Source: Gemmatimonadota bacterium (GTDB lineage: Bacteria; Gemmatimonadota; Gemmatimonadetes; Gemmatimonadales; Gemmatimonadaceae). From it: DNA of 64,000 bases. Numbering within the stretch: the first letter of the stretch is position 1; every line of letters starts with the position of its first letter. The position numbers were made by a program, and so were the translations under genes. The stretch is taken from contig JADJAD010000009.1 in NCBI GenBank assembly GCA_016704465.1, positions 372,001 through 436,000 of the forward strand, in the 5' to 3' direction. Under the pieces are notes generated by a model, which saw nothing but the letters and a program-made list of their open reading frames with translations, did no database searches and had not been told where the DNA came from. Of the stretch, positions 17,982-25,887 are shown piece after piece.

Positions 17982-20735
17982 CTAGTTCTCTCGCAAGGCG
18001 CTCATCGCCGTCTCCTTGAAGACGTCGCGTCCGCTCAGCATGCCGATCGCGACCGCCATCAGCATCATGGCGAACGAGATCCCCAGCGCCTGTCCGGTGG
18101 CCGCCGTGAAGGGGCGATCGAAGATGTAGGTCATGATCGCCCAGGCGCCGCCGAACGAGAGCAGCAGCCCGCTCAGGCTGCCGAGCACGCCCAGCACCGC
18201 ATACTCGGACACGAGGATCCGCCCGATCTGCGCGCGGGTCGCCCCAAGCGTCTTGAGCAGCACCCCCTCGCGCACGCGCTCGCGCCGCGTGGCGGCCACC
18301 GCCGAGAAGAGCACCGGGATTCCCATCGCCAGCGAGAACATCGCCAGGAAGCGGATCGCCAGCGAGGCACGCCGCGAGATCTCGCCCACCGTCTTGCGAA
18401 CCAGCGAGAGGTCGATGCTCGCCACGTTGGGATAGCGGCGCACCACTGCGCTCTGCACCAGGGCCGACGCGCGCTCGTCGTCCGAGGCGGCGAGCAGCAC
18501 GAAGGTCTTGGGCGCCTTCTCGAGCGTGCGGGATTGGAAGACGGCGTAGAAGTTCGGCTCGAAGCGCGCCCAGTTGACCTCGCGCAGGCTCGTGACGCGC
18601 GTGGCGATGGGGACGCCCTGCACGTCCCACGTAATGACGTCGCCTAACGTGACGCCCAGCCCCTCGGCGATGTCGGTCTCCAGCGAGACTTCGTCGACGG
18701 GACCAGTGGCTGGTGCCGGCGTTCCACCGAACCACGCGCCAGACGCCAGCACCTCGCCGGTGAACAGCGTGTCACGATACGTCGACCGGTACTCGCGCCG
18801 CAGCGCCCACCCCGAGGGACGGCGCGGCTCATCCGAAGTGCGCGCGTCCCGCTCACGCTGCGCCGCCGCCTCATCCTGCGGCAGGGTGTCGCTGCCACGC
18901 CGCGGCGCCAGCTCGGCGACCGTCTTCCCGTTGATCTCCGCGACCCGCATCGTCACGATCGGGGTACGCTGGATCACCGGGAGCTGTGCCGCGCGCACGA
19001 TCGAGTCCACGCCGAGCGACTGGTCGTCCTGCACGTCGAAGAAGATGAGGTTGCCGCGCGACGCTTCCTCGGTGATGCGCAGCTGCGCCAGCAGGTTGCT
19101 CTGCACCAGGTAGAGCGTCGTGACCAGGAAGGCGCCGAAGCCTAACGAAAGCACGACCGATCGTGTCTGGTTCGCCGGTCGGTACAGGTTCGCAATCCCC
19201 TGCCGCACCACGTACGGCCAGGCCGGCCGCACCGTCAGGCGCGCGACCCGGGACAGCAGGGCCGCGCTGAGCAGCAGCAGCACCAGCACGCCGGCGATCC
19301 CGGCGCTGAACCCGATCACGTCGCGCGGGGTGTTGGCGCGCGTTGCCGAGATGCCCACCACCGTCAGCACGATGAACAGGTTGACCGTCCACGTGGCCCA
19401 GTCGATGCCCGCCGCGTGCGGGGGATTGACGCTGCGACGAATCGCCTGCAGGGGCGAGATGCGCCGCAGCGCCACCAGCGGGCGCAGGGCGAACGCCAAG
19501 GCGATCCATACGCCGAGCCCGATTCCCACCGCAATCGCCCCCGGCTCCAGTTGCACCGTTACGTCCAGCGGCAGCACGTCCTGCAGCAGTCCGGGGAGCA
19601 GGAACTGGATCCCGACGCCGATCGCCGCGCCAAGCGTCGCCCCCACCAGTCCCATGAGCGCCGCCTGCGTCGCGTAGATCAGGAGCACCTGACGGCTCGT
19701 GGCGCCGACGCAGCGCAGCACCGCGACGATGTCGATCTTGCGCGCGACCCATGCGTTCACGCCGCTGGCAACCCCTACGCCGCCCAGCAGGAGCGCCACG
19801 ATGCCGACGATGCCAAGGAAGTTGGCCAGCTGGTCGATCGACTCCGTGAGCGACGACTCGCTTTCCGACACCGTGCGCGCGCGCACCCGCGCCGAGTCGA
19901 GCACGGGGCGCAGCCCGCCCAGCCATGCCGCCGCATCGACCCCGGGCTCGAGCCGCGCGAACGCTTCATAGTCCGCGCGGCTGCCGACCGTTAGCAGCTT
20001 GGTGCTCTCCACGAAGCGGTCGGCGATGTAGACGCGCGGCCCGATCGCCGCCGCCATGCCCGGGTCGCCCGGGACGCTGACGAGACTCGCGGCGATCACG
20101 AACTTGCCGTACCCCAGCGTCAACGTGTCGCCGACGACGACGTCGAGCGCGATGAGCAGCGCCGGATCGATCAGCGCCACCGGACGACGCTGTAACTCGT
20201 CCCACCGACCGGCCGGCTCGGTCAGGACCTCGCCGTACAGCGGATATGCCTCGGTCACCGCCCGGATCTGCGCCAGTCGCGTCAGCCCCCCGGCCCCGCG
20301 GACCGGCACGGTCGACTCGGCAGACATCGTCGTCCGGGTGGGGGCAGCCGACGACGCGAGCGAGTCGGGCGACGAGGGAAGGGGCGTACCGGGGACGCCG
20401 CGGAGGGACGCGGTCGCCATCGAGGCGAACGAAGTCTGCCGCGCCATCACTACGCCGGCCTTCGCCAGCGAGTCGAACAGCGCGTCCGACTGCTCCGTCC
20501 ACCCCTGCCGCGCCGAGAACGACACGTCGCCACCCACCAGCGCCCGCGACTGCGCCCGCACCGACCGGTTGATGTTGCCGGCGAACGAGTCGATCGCGAC
20601 GAGCGCGGCGACACCCAGCGAAATCGACGACATGTACAGCAGAAGGCGCCGCCGAGTCGAGCGCGACTCCCGCCAAGCCAGCGAGAAGAGCGACGACCGC
20701 TGTTCGCCCCCCGTCGGACGATTCAAGTCCGTCAC
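17982..20735 (-). CDS. FtsX-like ABC transporter permease (YbbP type)
   Basis: Large permease of the YbbA-YbbP export family. The GTG start at 20735 overlaps the ATPase stop in a GTGA, a sign of translational coupling. The N-terminus (SLAWRESRSTRRRLLLYMSS) leads to a first membrane helix (SISLGVAALVAIDSFAG), a periplasmic MacB-like domain, and two FtsX blocks: ANFLGIVGIVALLLGGVGVA with VLRCVGATSRQVLLIY, and RFLAMFSLAMGIPVLFSAVA with LLKTLGATRAQIGRILVSEY. About eight to ten helices and 917 residues fit the 10-helix YbbP class. In Proteobacteria this pair lies beside tesA, as here. The substrate is unproven. Confidence 0.9.
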   Translation of the reverse strand: MTDLNRPTGGEQRSSLFSLAWRESRSTRRRLLLYMSSISLGVAALVAIDSFAGNINRSVRAQSRALVGGDVSFSARQGWTEQSDALFDSLAKAGVVMARQTSFASMATASLRGVPGTPLPSSPDSLASSAAPTRTTMSAESTVPVRGAGGLTRLAQIRAVTEAYPLYGEVLTEPAGRWDELQRRPVALIDPALLIALDVVVGDTLTLGYGKFVIAASLVSVPGDPGMAAAIGPRVYIADRFVESTKLLTVGSRADYEAFARLEPGVDAAAWLGGLRPVLDSARVRARTVSESESSLTESIDQLANFLGIVGIVALLLGGVGVASGVNAWVARKIDIVAVLRCVGATSRQVLLIYATQAALMGLVGATLGAAIGVGIQFLLPGLLQDVLPLDVTVQLEPGAIAVGIGLGVWIALAFALRPLVALRRISPLQAIRRSVNPPHAAGIDWATWTVNLFIVLTVVGISATRANTPRDVIGFSAGIAGVLVLLLLSAALLSRVARLTVRPAWPYVVRQGIANLYRPANQTRSVVLSLGFGAFLVTTLYLVQSNLLAQLRITEEASRGNLIFFDVQDDQSLGVDSIVRAAQLPVIQRTPIVTMRVAEINGKTVAELAPRRGSDTLPQDEAAAQRERDARTSDEPRRPSGWALRREYRSTYRDTLFTGEVLASGAWFGGTPAPATGPVDEVSLETDIAEGLGVTLGDVITWDVQGVPIATRVTSLREVNWARFEPNFYAVFQSRTLEKAPKTFVLLAASDDERASALVQSAVVRRYPNVASIDLSLVRKTVGEISRRASLAIRFLAMFSLAMGIPVLFSAVAATRRERVREGVLLKTLGATRAQIGRILVSEYAVLGVLGSLSGLLLSFGGAWAIMTYIFDRPFTAATGQALGISFAMMLMAVAIGMLSGRDVFKETAMSALREN

Positions 20736-21553
20736 GACGCCTCCGGGTCACGAACAGCGCCCGCAACGGCAGAGGCGCCGCCCGCCGTGGCGGGTGCGCT
20801 GACCGCCGCGCCCCCCGCAGAGATCTCTGTGTCCTCGGTGGTAGAAAGGCCCGGCACCCCCCCCTCCTCGTGCACCCCAGACCCCGTCATCCGATCCTCC
20901 ACCACCGCCCCGTCGCTCAGCCGGATCACCCGCTGCGTACGCTCGGCGAGGCTCAGGTCATGCGTGACCAGCACGACCGTCGACCCCGATTCGCGGTTGA
21001 GTTCTTCCAGCAGCGCCACGATCCTGGCCCCGGTCGCGCCGTCGAGGTTGCCGGTCGGCTCGTCGGCGAAGAGGATGCGCGGCTGGTTCACGAAGGCGCG
21101 GGCGATGGCCACGCGCTGCTGCTCGCCCCCGGAGAGCTGCGACGGAAAGTGGTCAAGGCGGTCGCCAAGTCCCACACGCTCCAGCAGGGCGCTGGCGCGG
21201 CTGGCGGCGCCCGCGTCGCCACGAAGCTCGAGGGGCACCTGGACGTTTTCGATCGCCGTCAGCGTGGGAATCAGCTGGAAGGACTGGAAGACGAAGCCTA
21301 CCTTGGCGCCGCGGAGCTGCGCGCGCTGGTCTTCGGACATGGCCGTGAGGTCCGCGTCGTCGAGCAGCACTTGTCCGCGCGTCGGGGTATCCAGACCGGC
21401 GAGCAGTCCCAGCAGCGTCGTCTTGCCGCTCCCCGCTGGGCCGACAATGGCGACCAACGCCCCCTGCGGTACCCGGAACGAGACGTCGCGCAGGACCGTA
21501 AGATGGTGAGTGCCGCTGTCGAATTCCTTGGTAAGCCCTCGAGCTTCGAGCAT
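20732..21553 (-). CDS. ABC transporter ATPase (YbbA/LolD-MacB type)
   Basis: ATP-binding subunit driving the downstream permease. The ATG at 21553 gives MLEARGLTKEF, the normal start for this class. All motifs are intact: Walker A GPAGSGKTT, Q-loop FVFQSFQLIPTLTAIENV, signature LSGGEQQRVAIARA, Walker B ILFADEPTGNLD and switch His VLVTHD. The last 45 or so residues are an Ala/Gly-rich tail not found in most relatives. The frame stays open for another 80 codons upstream, but that would be antisense to the esterase gene and lacks family similarity. Its start codon shares bases with the divergent tesA start. Confidence 0.92.
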   Translation of the reverse strand: MLEARGLTKEFDSGTHHLTVLRDVSFRVPQGALVAIVGPAGSGKTTLLGLLAGLDTPTRGQVLLDDADLTAMSEDQRAQLRGAKVGFVFQSFQLIPTLTAIENVQVPLELRGDAGAASRASALLERVGLGDRLDHFPSQLSGGEQQRVAIARAFVNQPRILFADEPTGNLDGATGARIVALLEELNRESGSTVVLVTHDLSLAERTQRVIRLSDGAVVEDRMTGSGVHEEGGVPGLSTTEDTEISAGGAAVSAPATAGGASAVAGAVRDPEAS

Positions 21554-22295
21554 GCGAATCCTGTGGAGTGTGATCGCCCTGTGCTGCACGTCGTCGCTGG
21601 CCTGCGCTGGCGCAGAGGCGTCGAAAGATATGCCGAGTGACAGTGCGGCTGTGGTGGAGATGCCTGACAAACGCGCGGGCGCCATGTCCGGTGCCGTCGC
21701 TTCCGACCCCGATGAGGCGCCGGCGGCGGACGTCGCCACGGTGCTGATCGTCGGGACCTCGCTCACGGCGGGGTTGGGACTTGATCCCGACAACGCCTAT
21801 CCCGCGGTACTGCAGCGCATGGCCGACTCCGCAGGGTACGCGGTGCGGGTGGCGAACGCGGGGCTGAGTGGCGAGACGTCGGCGGGGGCGCTGCGGCGGC
21901 TGGAGTGGCTGTTGCGCGAACCGGCGGCGGTGGTGGTGATCGAGACCGGTGCCAACGATGGCTTGCGAGGGCTCGACGTGGACTCGACGCGCGCCAACCT
22001 GGTGGCCATCGTCCGGGAGGTGAAGCGCACGCTGCCGCAGGCGAGCGTGCTGCTGGTCCAGATGGAGGCACCGCCGAACCTCGGGGCCGACTACACGCGG
22101 CGCTTTCGCGACAACTACGCCACGGTCGCGCGCTCGGAGGGGGCGGAACTGCTCCCCTTCCTGCTGGACGGGATCGCGGGGGTGCGCGGGTTGAATCAGC
22201 CAGACGGGATCCATCCCACGCGGGAGGGGGCGGTGCTGGTGGCGCAGAATCTGTGGGGATCGCTCGCTCCGCACCTTGCCCGGCTTGCCAAGTGA
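21552..22295 (+). CDS. tesA: TesA-like GDSL/SGNH esterase, lipoprotein
   Basis: Periplasmic or outer-membrane-anchored lysophospholipase/thioesterase of the SGNH hydrolase family. MRILWSVIALCCTSSLACAG is a lipoprotein signal (LAC). Block I reads LIVGTSLTAGLGL: the catalytic Ser is present but the usual Asp of GDSL is Thr. Block II Gly (VANAGLSGETS), block III Asn (ETGANDGLRG) and block V DGIHPT with the Asp-His pair are intact. About 45 residues of Ala/Asp-rich linker separate the lipobox from the domain. Orientation divergent from a YbbA/YbbP pair matches the arrangement known for E. coli tesA. The ATG at 21552 overlaps the ATPase start. Confidence 0.88.
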   Translation: MRILWSVIALCCTSSLACAGAEASKDMPSDSAAVVEMPDKRAGAMSGAVASDPDEAPAADVATVLIVGTSLTAGLGLDPDNAYPAVLQRMADSAGYAVRVANAGLSGETSAGALRRLEWLLREPAAVVVIETGANDGLRGLDVDSTRANLVAIVREVKRTLPQASVLLVQMEAPPNLGADYTRRFRDNYATVARSEGAELLPFLLDGIAGVRGLNQPDGIHPTREGAVLVAQNLWGSLAPHLARLAK

Positions 22296-22313
22296 CCATG
22301 GCCCAGCTAAAAT
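22285..22313 (+). promoter_or_regulatory. Candidate sigma-70-type promoter for efp
   Basis: TTGCCA (22285-22290) and TAAAAT (22308-22313) are separated by exactly 17 nt; each differs by one base from the consensus. The -35 box overlaps the end of the esterase gene. Transcription would begin about 65 nt before the efp ATG. Confidence 0.6.
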
Positions 22314-22384
22314 ACGAGGCTGTAGAAACTTACGTGAAATACCCGATCGATTGGTCGCCCACTTCAGGCGGAGCTCGTTAGGTC

Positions 22385-22951
22385 ATGGCTGTTCCCGCGA
22401 CACACATTCGCAAGGGCATGGTGATCGTCTACAACGGCGATCCGTGTCGCATCATCGACTTTCGTCACCATACCCCGGGCAACCTGCGGGCCATGGTGCA
22501 GACCAAGATGAAGAACCTGCGGACCGGCGCGAACCTCGAAAACCGGTTCCGCGCCGATGACTCGATCGAGAAGGCGTCGATGGAGACGCACGAGCTCGAG
22601 TTCCTGTATCGCGGCGGCGACATGTTTCACTTCATGAATCTGGAGAACTACGACCAGATCGAGTTGGATACCGAAGCGCTGGGCGACAACGCCCCGTGGA
22701 TGGTCCCGAACATGAAGATCATCGCCGAGTACTACGACGGCCGCCCGATCGGCATCGAGTTGCCGCAGTACTTGACGTTCGAGATCACCGAGACCGCGCC
22801 GGTCATGAAGACGGCGACCAAGACCTCGTCGTACAAGCCCGCCATGCTGGAGAACGGCGTGACGGTGAATGTGCCCGAGTTCGTGGGCACGGGGGAACGC
22901 GTTCGCGTGAACCCGAACACGGGAGAGTACCTCGATCGCGCGAAGGACTGA
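22385..22951 (+). CDS. efp: Elongation factor P
   Basis: Translation factor that relieves ribosome stalling at polyproline stretches. The 188-residue length and three-domain layout are standard: an N-terminal KOW-like domain (THIRKGMVIVYNGDPCRI), the OB domain (YLTFEITETAPVMKTATKT), and the C-terminal signature (VTVNVPEFVGTGERVRVNPN) ending GEYLDRAKD. The tip of domain I reads HTPGNLRAM. Aligned with E. coli PGKGQ, the modified Lys34 position is Asn33 here, so neither the EpmA-type lysine nor the EarP-type arginine modification site is present. A promoter lies at 22285-22313. The gene is followed directly by a tRNA cluster with its own promoter. Confidence 0.95.
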   Translation: MAVPATHIRKGMVIVYNGDPCRIIDFRHHTPGNLRAMVQTKMKNLRTGANLENRFRADDSIEKASMETHELEFLYRGGDMFHFMNLENYDQIELDTEALGDNAPWMVPNMKIIAEYYDGRPIGIELPQYLTFEITETAPVMKTATKTSSYKPAMLENGVTVNVPEFVGTGERVRVNPNTGEYLDRAKD

Positions 22952-22977
22952 GACTGCGCCGGTCGCCATCTCCCCGG

Positions 22978-23006
22978 TTGTTTCGGGGAAGGCGCCGGTT
23001 TAGAAT
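22978..23006 (+). promoter_or_regulatory. Candidate promoter of the tRNA cluster
   Basis: TTGTTT (22978-22983) and TAGAAT (23001-23006) are spaced by 17 nt, and the -10 ends 20 nt before the first tRNA. A small CCCCG/CGGGG hairpin around the -35 may also end efp transcription. Confidence 0.55.
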
Positions 23007-23026
23007 GCTGGTCCTTCGCACGTCAT

Positions 23027-23101
23027 GGTGGCCGTAGCTCAATTGGTTAGAGCACCGGACTGTGGCTCCGGGGGTTGGGGGTTCAAGTCCCCTCGGTCAC
23101 C
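23027..23101 (+). tRNA. tRNA-His (GTG)
   Basis: Cloverleaf with acceptor GTGGCCG/CGGTCAC and anticodon loop CTGTGGC, giving anticodon GTG. The identity elements of tRNA-His are encoded: an extra G at position -1 (23027) opposite C73 (23101). CCA is not encoded. Confidence 0.95.
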
Positions 23102-23115
23102 CTGTAACAACAGAC

Positions 23116-23141
23116 GGGAGACGGGAGTCGGGAGACGGGAG
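23116..23141 (+). repeat. 7-bp G-rich repeat, four GGG runs
   Basis: GGG runs start at 23116, 23123, 23130 and 23137, a strict 7-nt period (units GGGAGAC and GGGAGTC). With loops of four bases this fits the pattern of a G-quadruplex. It lies between tRNA-His and tRNA-Trp. Confidence 0.7.
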
Positions 23142-23169
23142 TTTCTCGCTTCGGCCGACTGCCTGCTTT

Positions 23170-23242
23170 AGGTCAGTAGCTCAACTGGTAGAGCACCGGT
23201 CTCCAAAACCGGCGGTTGGGGGTTCAAGTCCCTCCTGGCCTG
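23170..23242 (+). tRNA. tRNA-Trp (CCA)
   Basis: Acceptor AGGTCAG pairs with CTGGCCT, and discriminator G is at 23242. The anticodon loop CTCCAAA gives CCA for tryptophan. The D- and T-arms are canonical (GGTTCAAGTCC). CCA is not encoded at the 3' end. Confidence 0.95.
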
Positions 23243-23266
23243 CTGGAACGCCCGAAGAAACAGCGT

Positions 23267-23314
23267 GTGCAGGTGAACGTGCAGGTGAACGTGCAGGTGA
23301 ACGTGCAGGTGAAG
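23267..23314. repeat. Four 12-bp tandem repeats between tRNA genes
   Basis: The unit GTGCAGGTGAAC starts at 23267, 23279 and 23291, with a fourth copy at 23303 differing only in its last base. A related partial copy follows at 23327-23338. It sits between tRNA-Trp and tRNA-Glu and has no evident coding role. Confidence 0.8.
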
Positions 23315-23377
23315 GCGCGTGTGAGCGTGCAGGTGAGGCACCAGTAGCTCTGAACGTCGCAGGAGCACGACGTGCAC

Positions 23378-23450
23378 GGCGGTATCGTCTAGGGGACTAG
23401 GACACAGCCCTCTCAAGGCTGGAACACGGGTTCGAATCCCGTTACCGCTA
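23378..23450 (+). tRNA. tRNA-Glu (CTC)
   Basis: Acceptor GGCGGTA pairs with TACCGCT (G1-U72 wobble), and A73 is at 23450. The anticodon loop CTCTCAA gives CTC. The T-arm is CGGGTTCGAATCCCG. Confidence 0.93.
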
Positions 23451-23530
23451 CTGGAAAACGAAGTGACCGTCGGTGACCCGCGGTGCAGCGTGGTGCGCTT
23501 CACGACGCCGCGCCCGACGCGGCGAACGTC

Positions 23531-23602
23531 GGCCCCATCGTCTATCGGTTAGGACGGCACTCTTTCAAGGTGCAGAGACGGGTTCGACTCCCGTTGGGGC
23601 TA
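23531..23602 (+). tRNA. tRNA-Glu (TTC)
   Basis: Acceptor GGCCCCA pairs with TGGGGCT, and A73 is at 23602. The anticodon loop CTTTCAA gives TTC. With the CTC isoacceptor upstream, both glutamate codons are served. Confidence 0.93.
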
Positions 23603-23703
23603 CTGCAGGAGTGGTGGCTGGAACAAGGAAAAAACGCACCGAAACGGTCGGTGCTCATGTGTTCGGCGTGTCGGCCGATTATTGTAGTGGCTGTCGTAGT
23701 TCT

Positions 23704-23777
23704 GGGGCTGTAGCTCAGCTGGTTAGAGTGCCGGACTGTCACTCCGGAGGTCGCGGGTTCGAGCCCCGTCAGCCCCG
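23704..23777 (+). tRNA. tRNA-Asp (GTC)
   Basis: Acceptor GGGGCTG pairs with CAGCCCC, with discriminator G at 23777. The anticodon loop CTGTCAC gives GTC for aspartate. About 100 nt of unremarkable spacer precedes it. Confidence 0.95.
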
Positions 23778-23917
23778 CTGGTGAAGCACCGTTGGAACCC
23801 TGTTGAAGCACGGTCGGTGCGCAGGGAAAGGCAGTTGTTGTTCACGTGTTGAATGGCTGTCGCAGGGCGTGTGAACGGCCGGTGAACGGTCGTGCAGTAC
23901 GTGGAAGTACGTGCAAT

Positions 23918-23999
23918 GCCCAAGTGGTGAAATTGGTAGACACGCCATCTTGAGGGGGTGGTGCCGAAAGGCGTCGCGGTTCGAGTCCGCGCTTGGGCA
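23918..23999 (+). tRNA. tRNA-Leu (GAG)
   Basis: Class II tRNA with a long variable arm (TGCCGAAAGGCG). Acceptor GCCCAAG pairs with CTTGGGC, and A73 is at 23999. The anticodon loop TTGAGGG gives GAG for leucine. Confidence 0.94.
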
Positions 24000-24011
24000 T
24001 AGCTATCCCCC

Positions 24012-24083
24012 GCCAGCGTAGCTCAGTGGTAGAGCACCCGATTCGTAATCGGGCGGTCGTCGGTTCAATCCCGACCGCTGGCT
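24012..24083 (+). tRNA. tRNA-Thr (CGT)
   Basis: Acceptor GCCAGCG pairs with CGCTGGC. The anticodon loop TTCGTAA gives CGT for threonine ACG codons. It lies 12 nt after tRNA-Leu, so the two are likely cut from one transcript. Confidence 0.94.
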
Positions 24084-24127
24084 CTTCGGCCTCCATCGGC
24101 AAGCAGCTTTCCAAGCTTCGAAGTCCC

Positions 24128-24157
24128 GGCGCCCGTCCTGCGGGCGCCTTCTTCTTG
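24128..24157 (+). terminator. Rho-independent terminator of the tRNA cluster
   Basis: GGCGCCCG (24128-24135) pairs perfectly with CGGGCGCC (24141-24148) around TCCTG, followed by a T-rich TTCTTCTTG tail. It is placed 44 nt after tRNA-Thr and ends the seven-gene run. Confidence 0.8.
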
Positions 24158-24272
24158 CCCGTCACCGTCGCCGCTACCGGTCACGGTCGCGTCGCGGCAT
24201 CGCGCCGTACACCACTCGCGGGACCTCCTGCGGCCCGGGCGCCCGCCCGGATCCGGGACTTCCGTGGCTCGC

Positions 24273-24302
24273 TTGTGCCACGGGTCAACGGGCATTTATA
24301 CT
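24273..24302 (+). promoter_or_regulatory. Candidate promoter of tRNA-Gly
   Basis: TTGTGC (24273-24278) and TATACT (24297-24302) are separated by 18 nt, with the tRNA 12 nt after the -10. The terminator upstream supports a separate transcript. Confidence 0.5.
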
Positions 24303-24313
24303 GTGGCTCCTTC

Positions 24314-24386
24314 GCGGGCGTAGCTCAGTTGGTAGAGCGCAAGCTTCCCAAGCTTGATGTCGTGGGTTCGAGCCCCATCGCCCGCT
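24314..24386 (+). tRNA. tRNA-Gly (CCC)
   Basis: Acceptor GCGGGCG pairs with CGCCCGC, and discriminator T is at 24386, as usual for glycine. The anticodon loop TTCCCAA gives CCC. Confidence 0.95.
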
Positions 24387-24579
24387 CTCGTCGTCTCCGG
24401 TCCCGAACACCTGGCCCTTGGCGACCGCGTTCCTTCCCGCAGCCCGGGTCCTCGTCGAGGGCCCGGGCTTTCGGTTGTCGTACGATCCATCCTGCCCCGT
24501 CGCCCGTCCCCGTCGCCCGTCGCCCGTCGCCCCGGCGCCTCGCCGACCAACCTTCCTCCGGTTCCGACCGCCCCTCGAC

Positions 24580-25775
24580 ATGCGCATGCCGACTTCCACT
24601 CCCGCCCTGCCGTCGTCCCGACTCGCGCTCCTGGCAGGCGAGGGGGCCATCGACGTCTTCCGCCGAGCCCAGCGGCTCGAACGCGCCGGGCGCCATGTGA
24701 TCCACCTCGAGCTCGGTGCTCCCGACGTCGGGGCCCCCGCACACGTGACGGCCGCAGCGGTCAGTGCGCTCGAGGCGGGCGACGCGCGCTACGTCGGGAT
24801 CGCCGGTATCCCGGAACTCTGCGAAGCCATCGCCGCCGATGTGCAGTCGCGTGGGGTCCGCGCCGAGGCCGACCAGGTGCTCGTCACACCCAGCGCCAAG
24901 ACGGCCGTGTTCTATGCGATCCTGGCCGCGGTAGAGCCCGGGAGCGAGGTCCTCGTCCCCGATCCGGGCTTTCCCATCTATCCGTCCATGGTGCGGTTCG
25001 CCGGTGGGACGGCGGTAGGCTATGGCATGGATGCGGCGAACGCCCCGGACGTGGATGACATCGAATCCCGGATCACGTCGCAGACCAAGGTCATTGTTCT
25101 CAATTCGCCCAACAACCCGACCGGCGGTGCGCTCAGCCACTCCGGCATGACTCGGCTCGCCGCCTTGATCGAGCGCCACGGGCTCACGGCGGTCACCGAC
25201 GACATCTATACGCGCCTCACGTACGACGCGGCGTACGCGCCGTCGCTGGCTGCGTTCGATGGTGCGCGCGACCGCACGCTGCTCGTCGACGGCTTTTCGA
25301 AGACCTACGCAATGACTGGATATCGACTCCGGTTACATCGTTGCACCGTATGGATTTATCGAGTCACTAGTGATGTTGGCTACGAACGGTCACACCTGTG
25401 TTGCCCCGTTCATCCAGCGGGCTGGAGTCGCCGCCCTCACCGGCCCGCAGGACCACGTCCGGCAACAGGTCGCGGCCTATCGCGCGCGGAGGGACGTGCT
25501 CGTGCGCGGGCTCAATGCCATGGATGGGGTGCGCTGCGCAGTCCCGGACGGGGCGTTCCTATGTCTTCCCGGACTTCTCGGAACGACTCGCTCGACACGG
25601 GCTCACGTCGGCGCAGTTTGCCGATCGGCTGCTCGAGGAGTTCGGCGTGGCGGCGATCGACGGCGCGTCCTTCGGCTCACGCGGAGCGGGACATCTACGT
25701 CTGTCGTTTGCGTCGGCGCAGTCCGAGCTGGACGTCGCGCTCCAACGCATCGCGGCCTGCGTCGACTCGCTCTGA
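24580..25775 (+). CDS. Class I/II (aspartate-type) aminotransferase, two frame breaks
   Basis: PLP-dependent aminotransferase of the aspartate aminotransferase superfamily. ATG at 24580. Family signatures appear in order: VIHLELGAPDVGAP, YVGIAGIPELCEAIA, LVPDPGFPIYP, VLNSPNNPTGG, AVTDDIYTRLTYD, and the PLP lysine in DGFSKTYAMTG. The frame is lost twice by one extra base. An extra C at 25329-25330 breaks TGYRL|GYIVAPYGFIES. An extra C at 25558-25559 breaks VPDGAF|YVFPDFSERL. Correcting both gives about 397 residues ending LRLSFASAQSELDVAL. The stretch 25321-25385 is visibly A/T-richer than its flanks. Both insertions fall in CC doublets, so base-calling error is likely. Confidence 0.85.
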
Positions 25776-25887
25776 CCCGTCGCGCTCGACCGCTGCCTCC
25801 GCCTGCCGAAACCGGCCCATGATATTCCCCGGGAATCGTCGGCGCCCGGAATCGGCCGGAGGTGCTGGACCGGCGATACGACGACCT

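Noticed and set aside
21554..21793. 80-residue N-terminal extension of the ABC ATPase
   Set aside because: It lies antisense to tesA, and MLEARGLTKEF is the normal ATPase start.
23116..23338. Possible CRISPR array in the tRNA region
   Set aside because: Units are 7-12 bp without unique spacers and no cas genes are near; these are simple tandem repeats.
23168..24165. Minus-strand frames across the tRNA cluster
   Set aside because: They translate tRNA arms (GIRTRVPALRG-like, GARTRDLRSDSPAL-like), typical false genes.
25364..25373. TCACTAGTGA palindrome resembling a cloning-vector junction
   Set aside because: It reads as ESLVM within the expected aminotransferase sequence in the corrected frame, and no other vector sequence flanks it.
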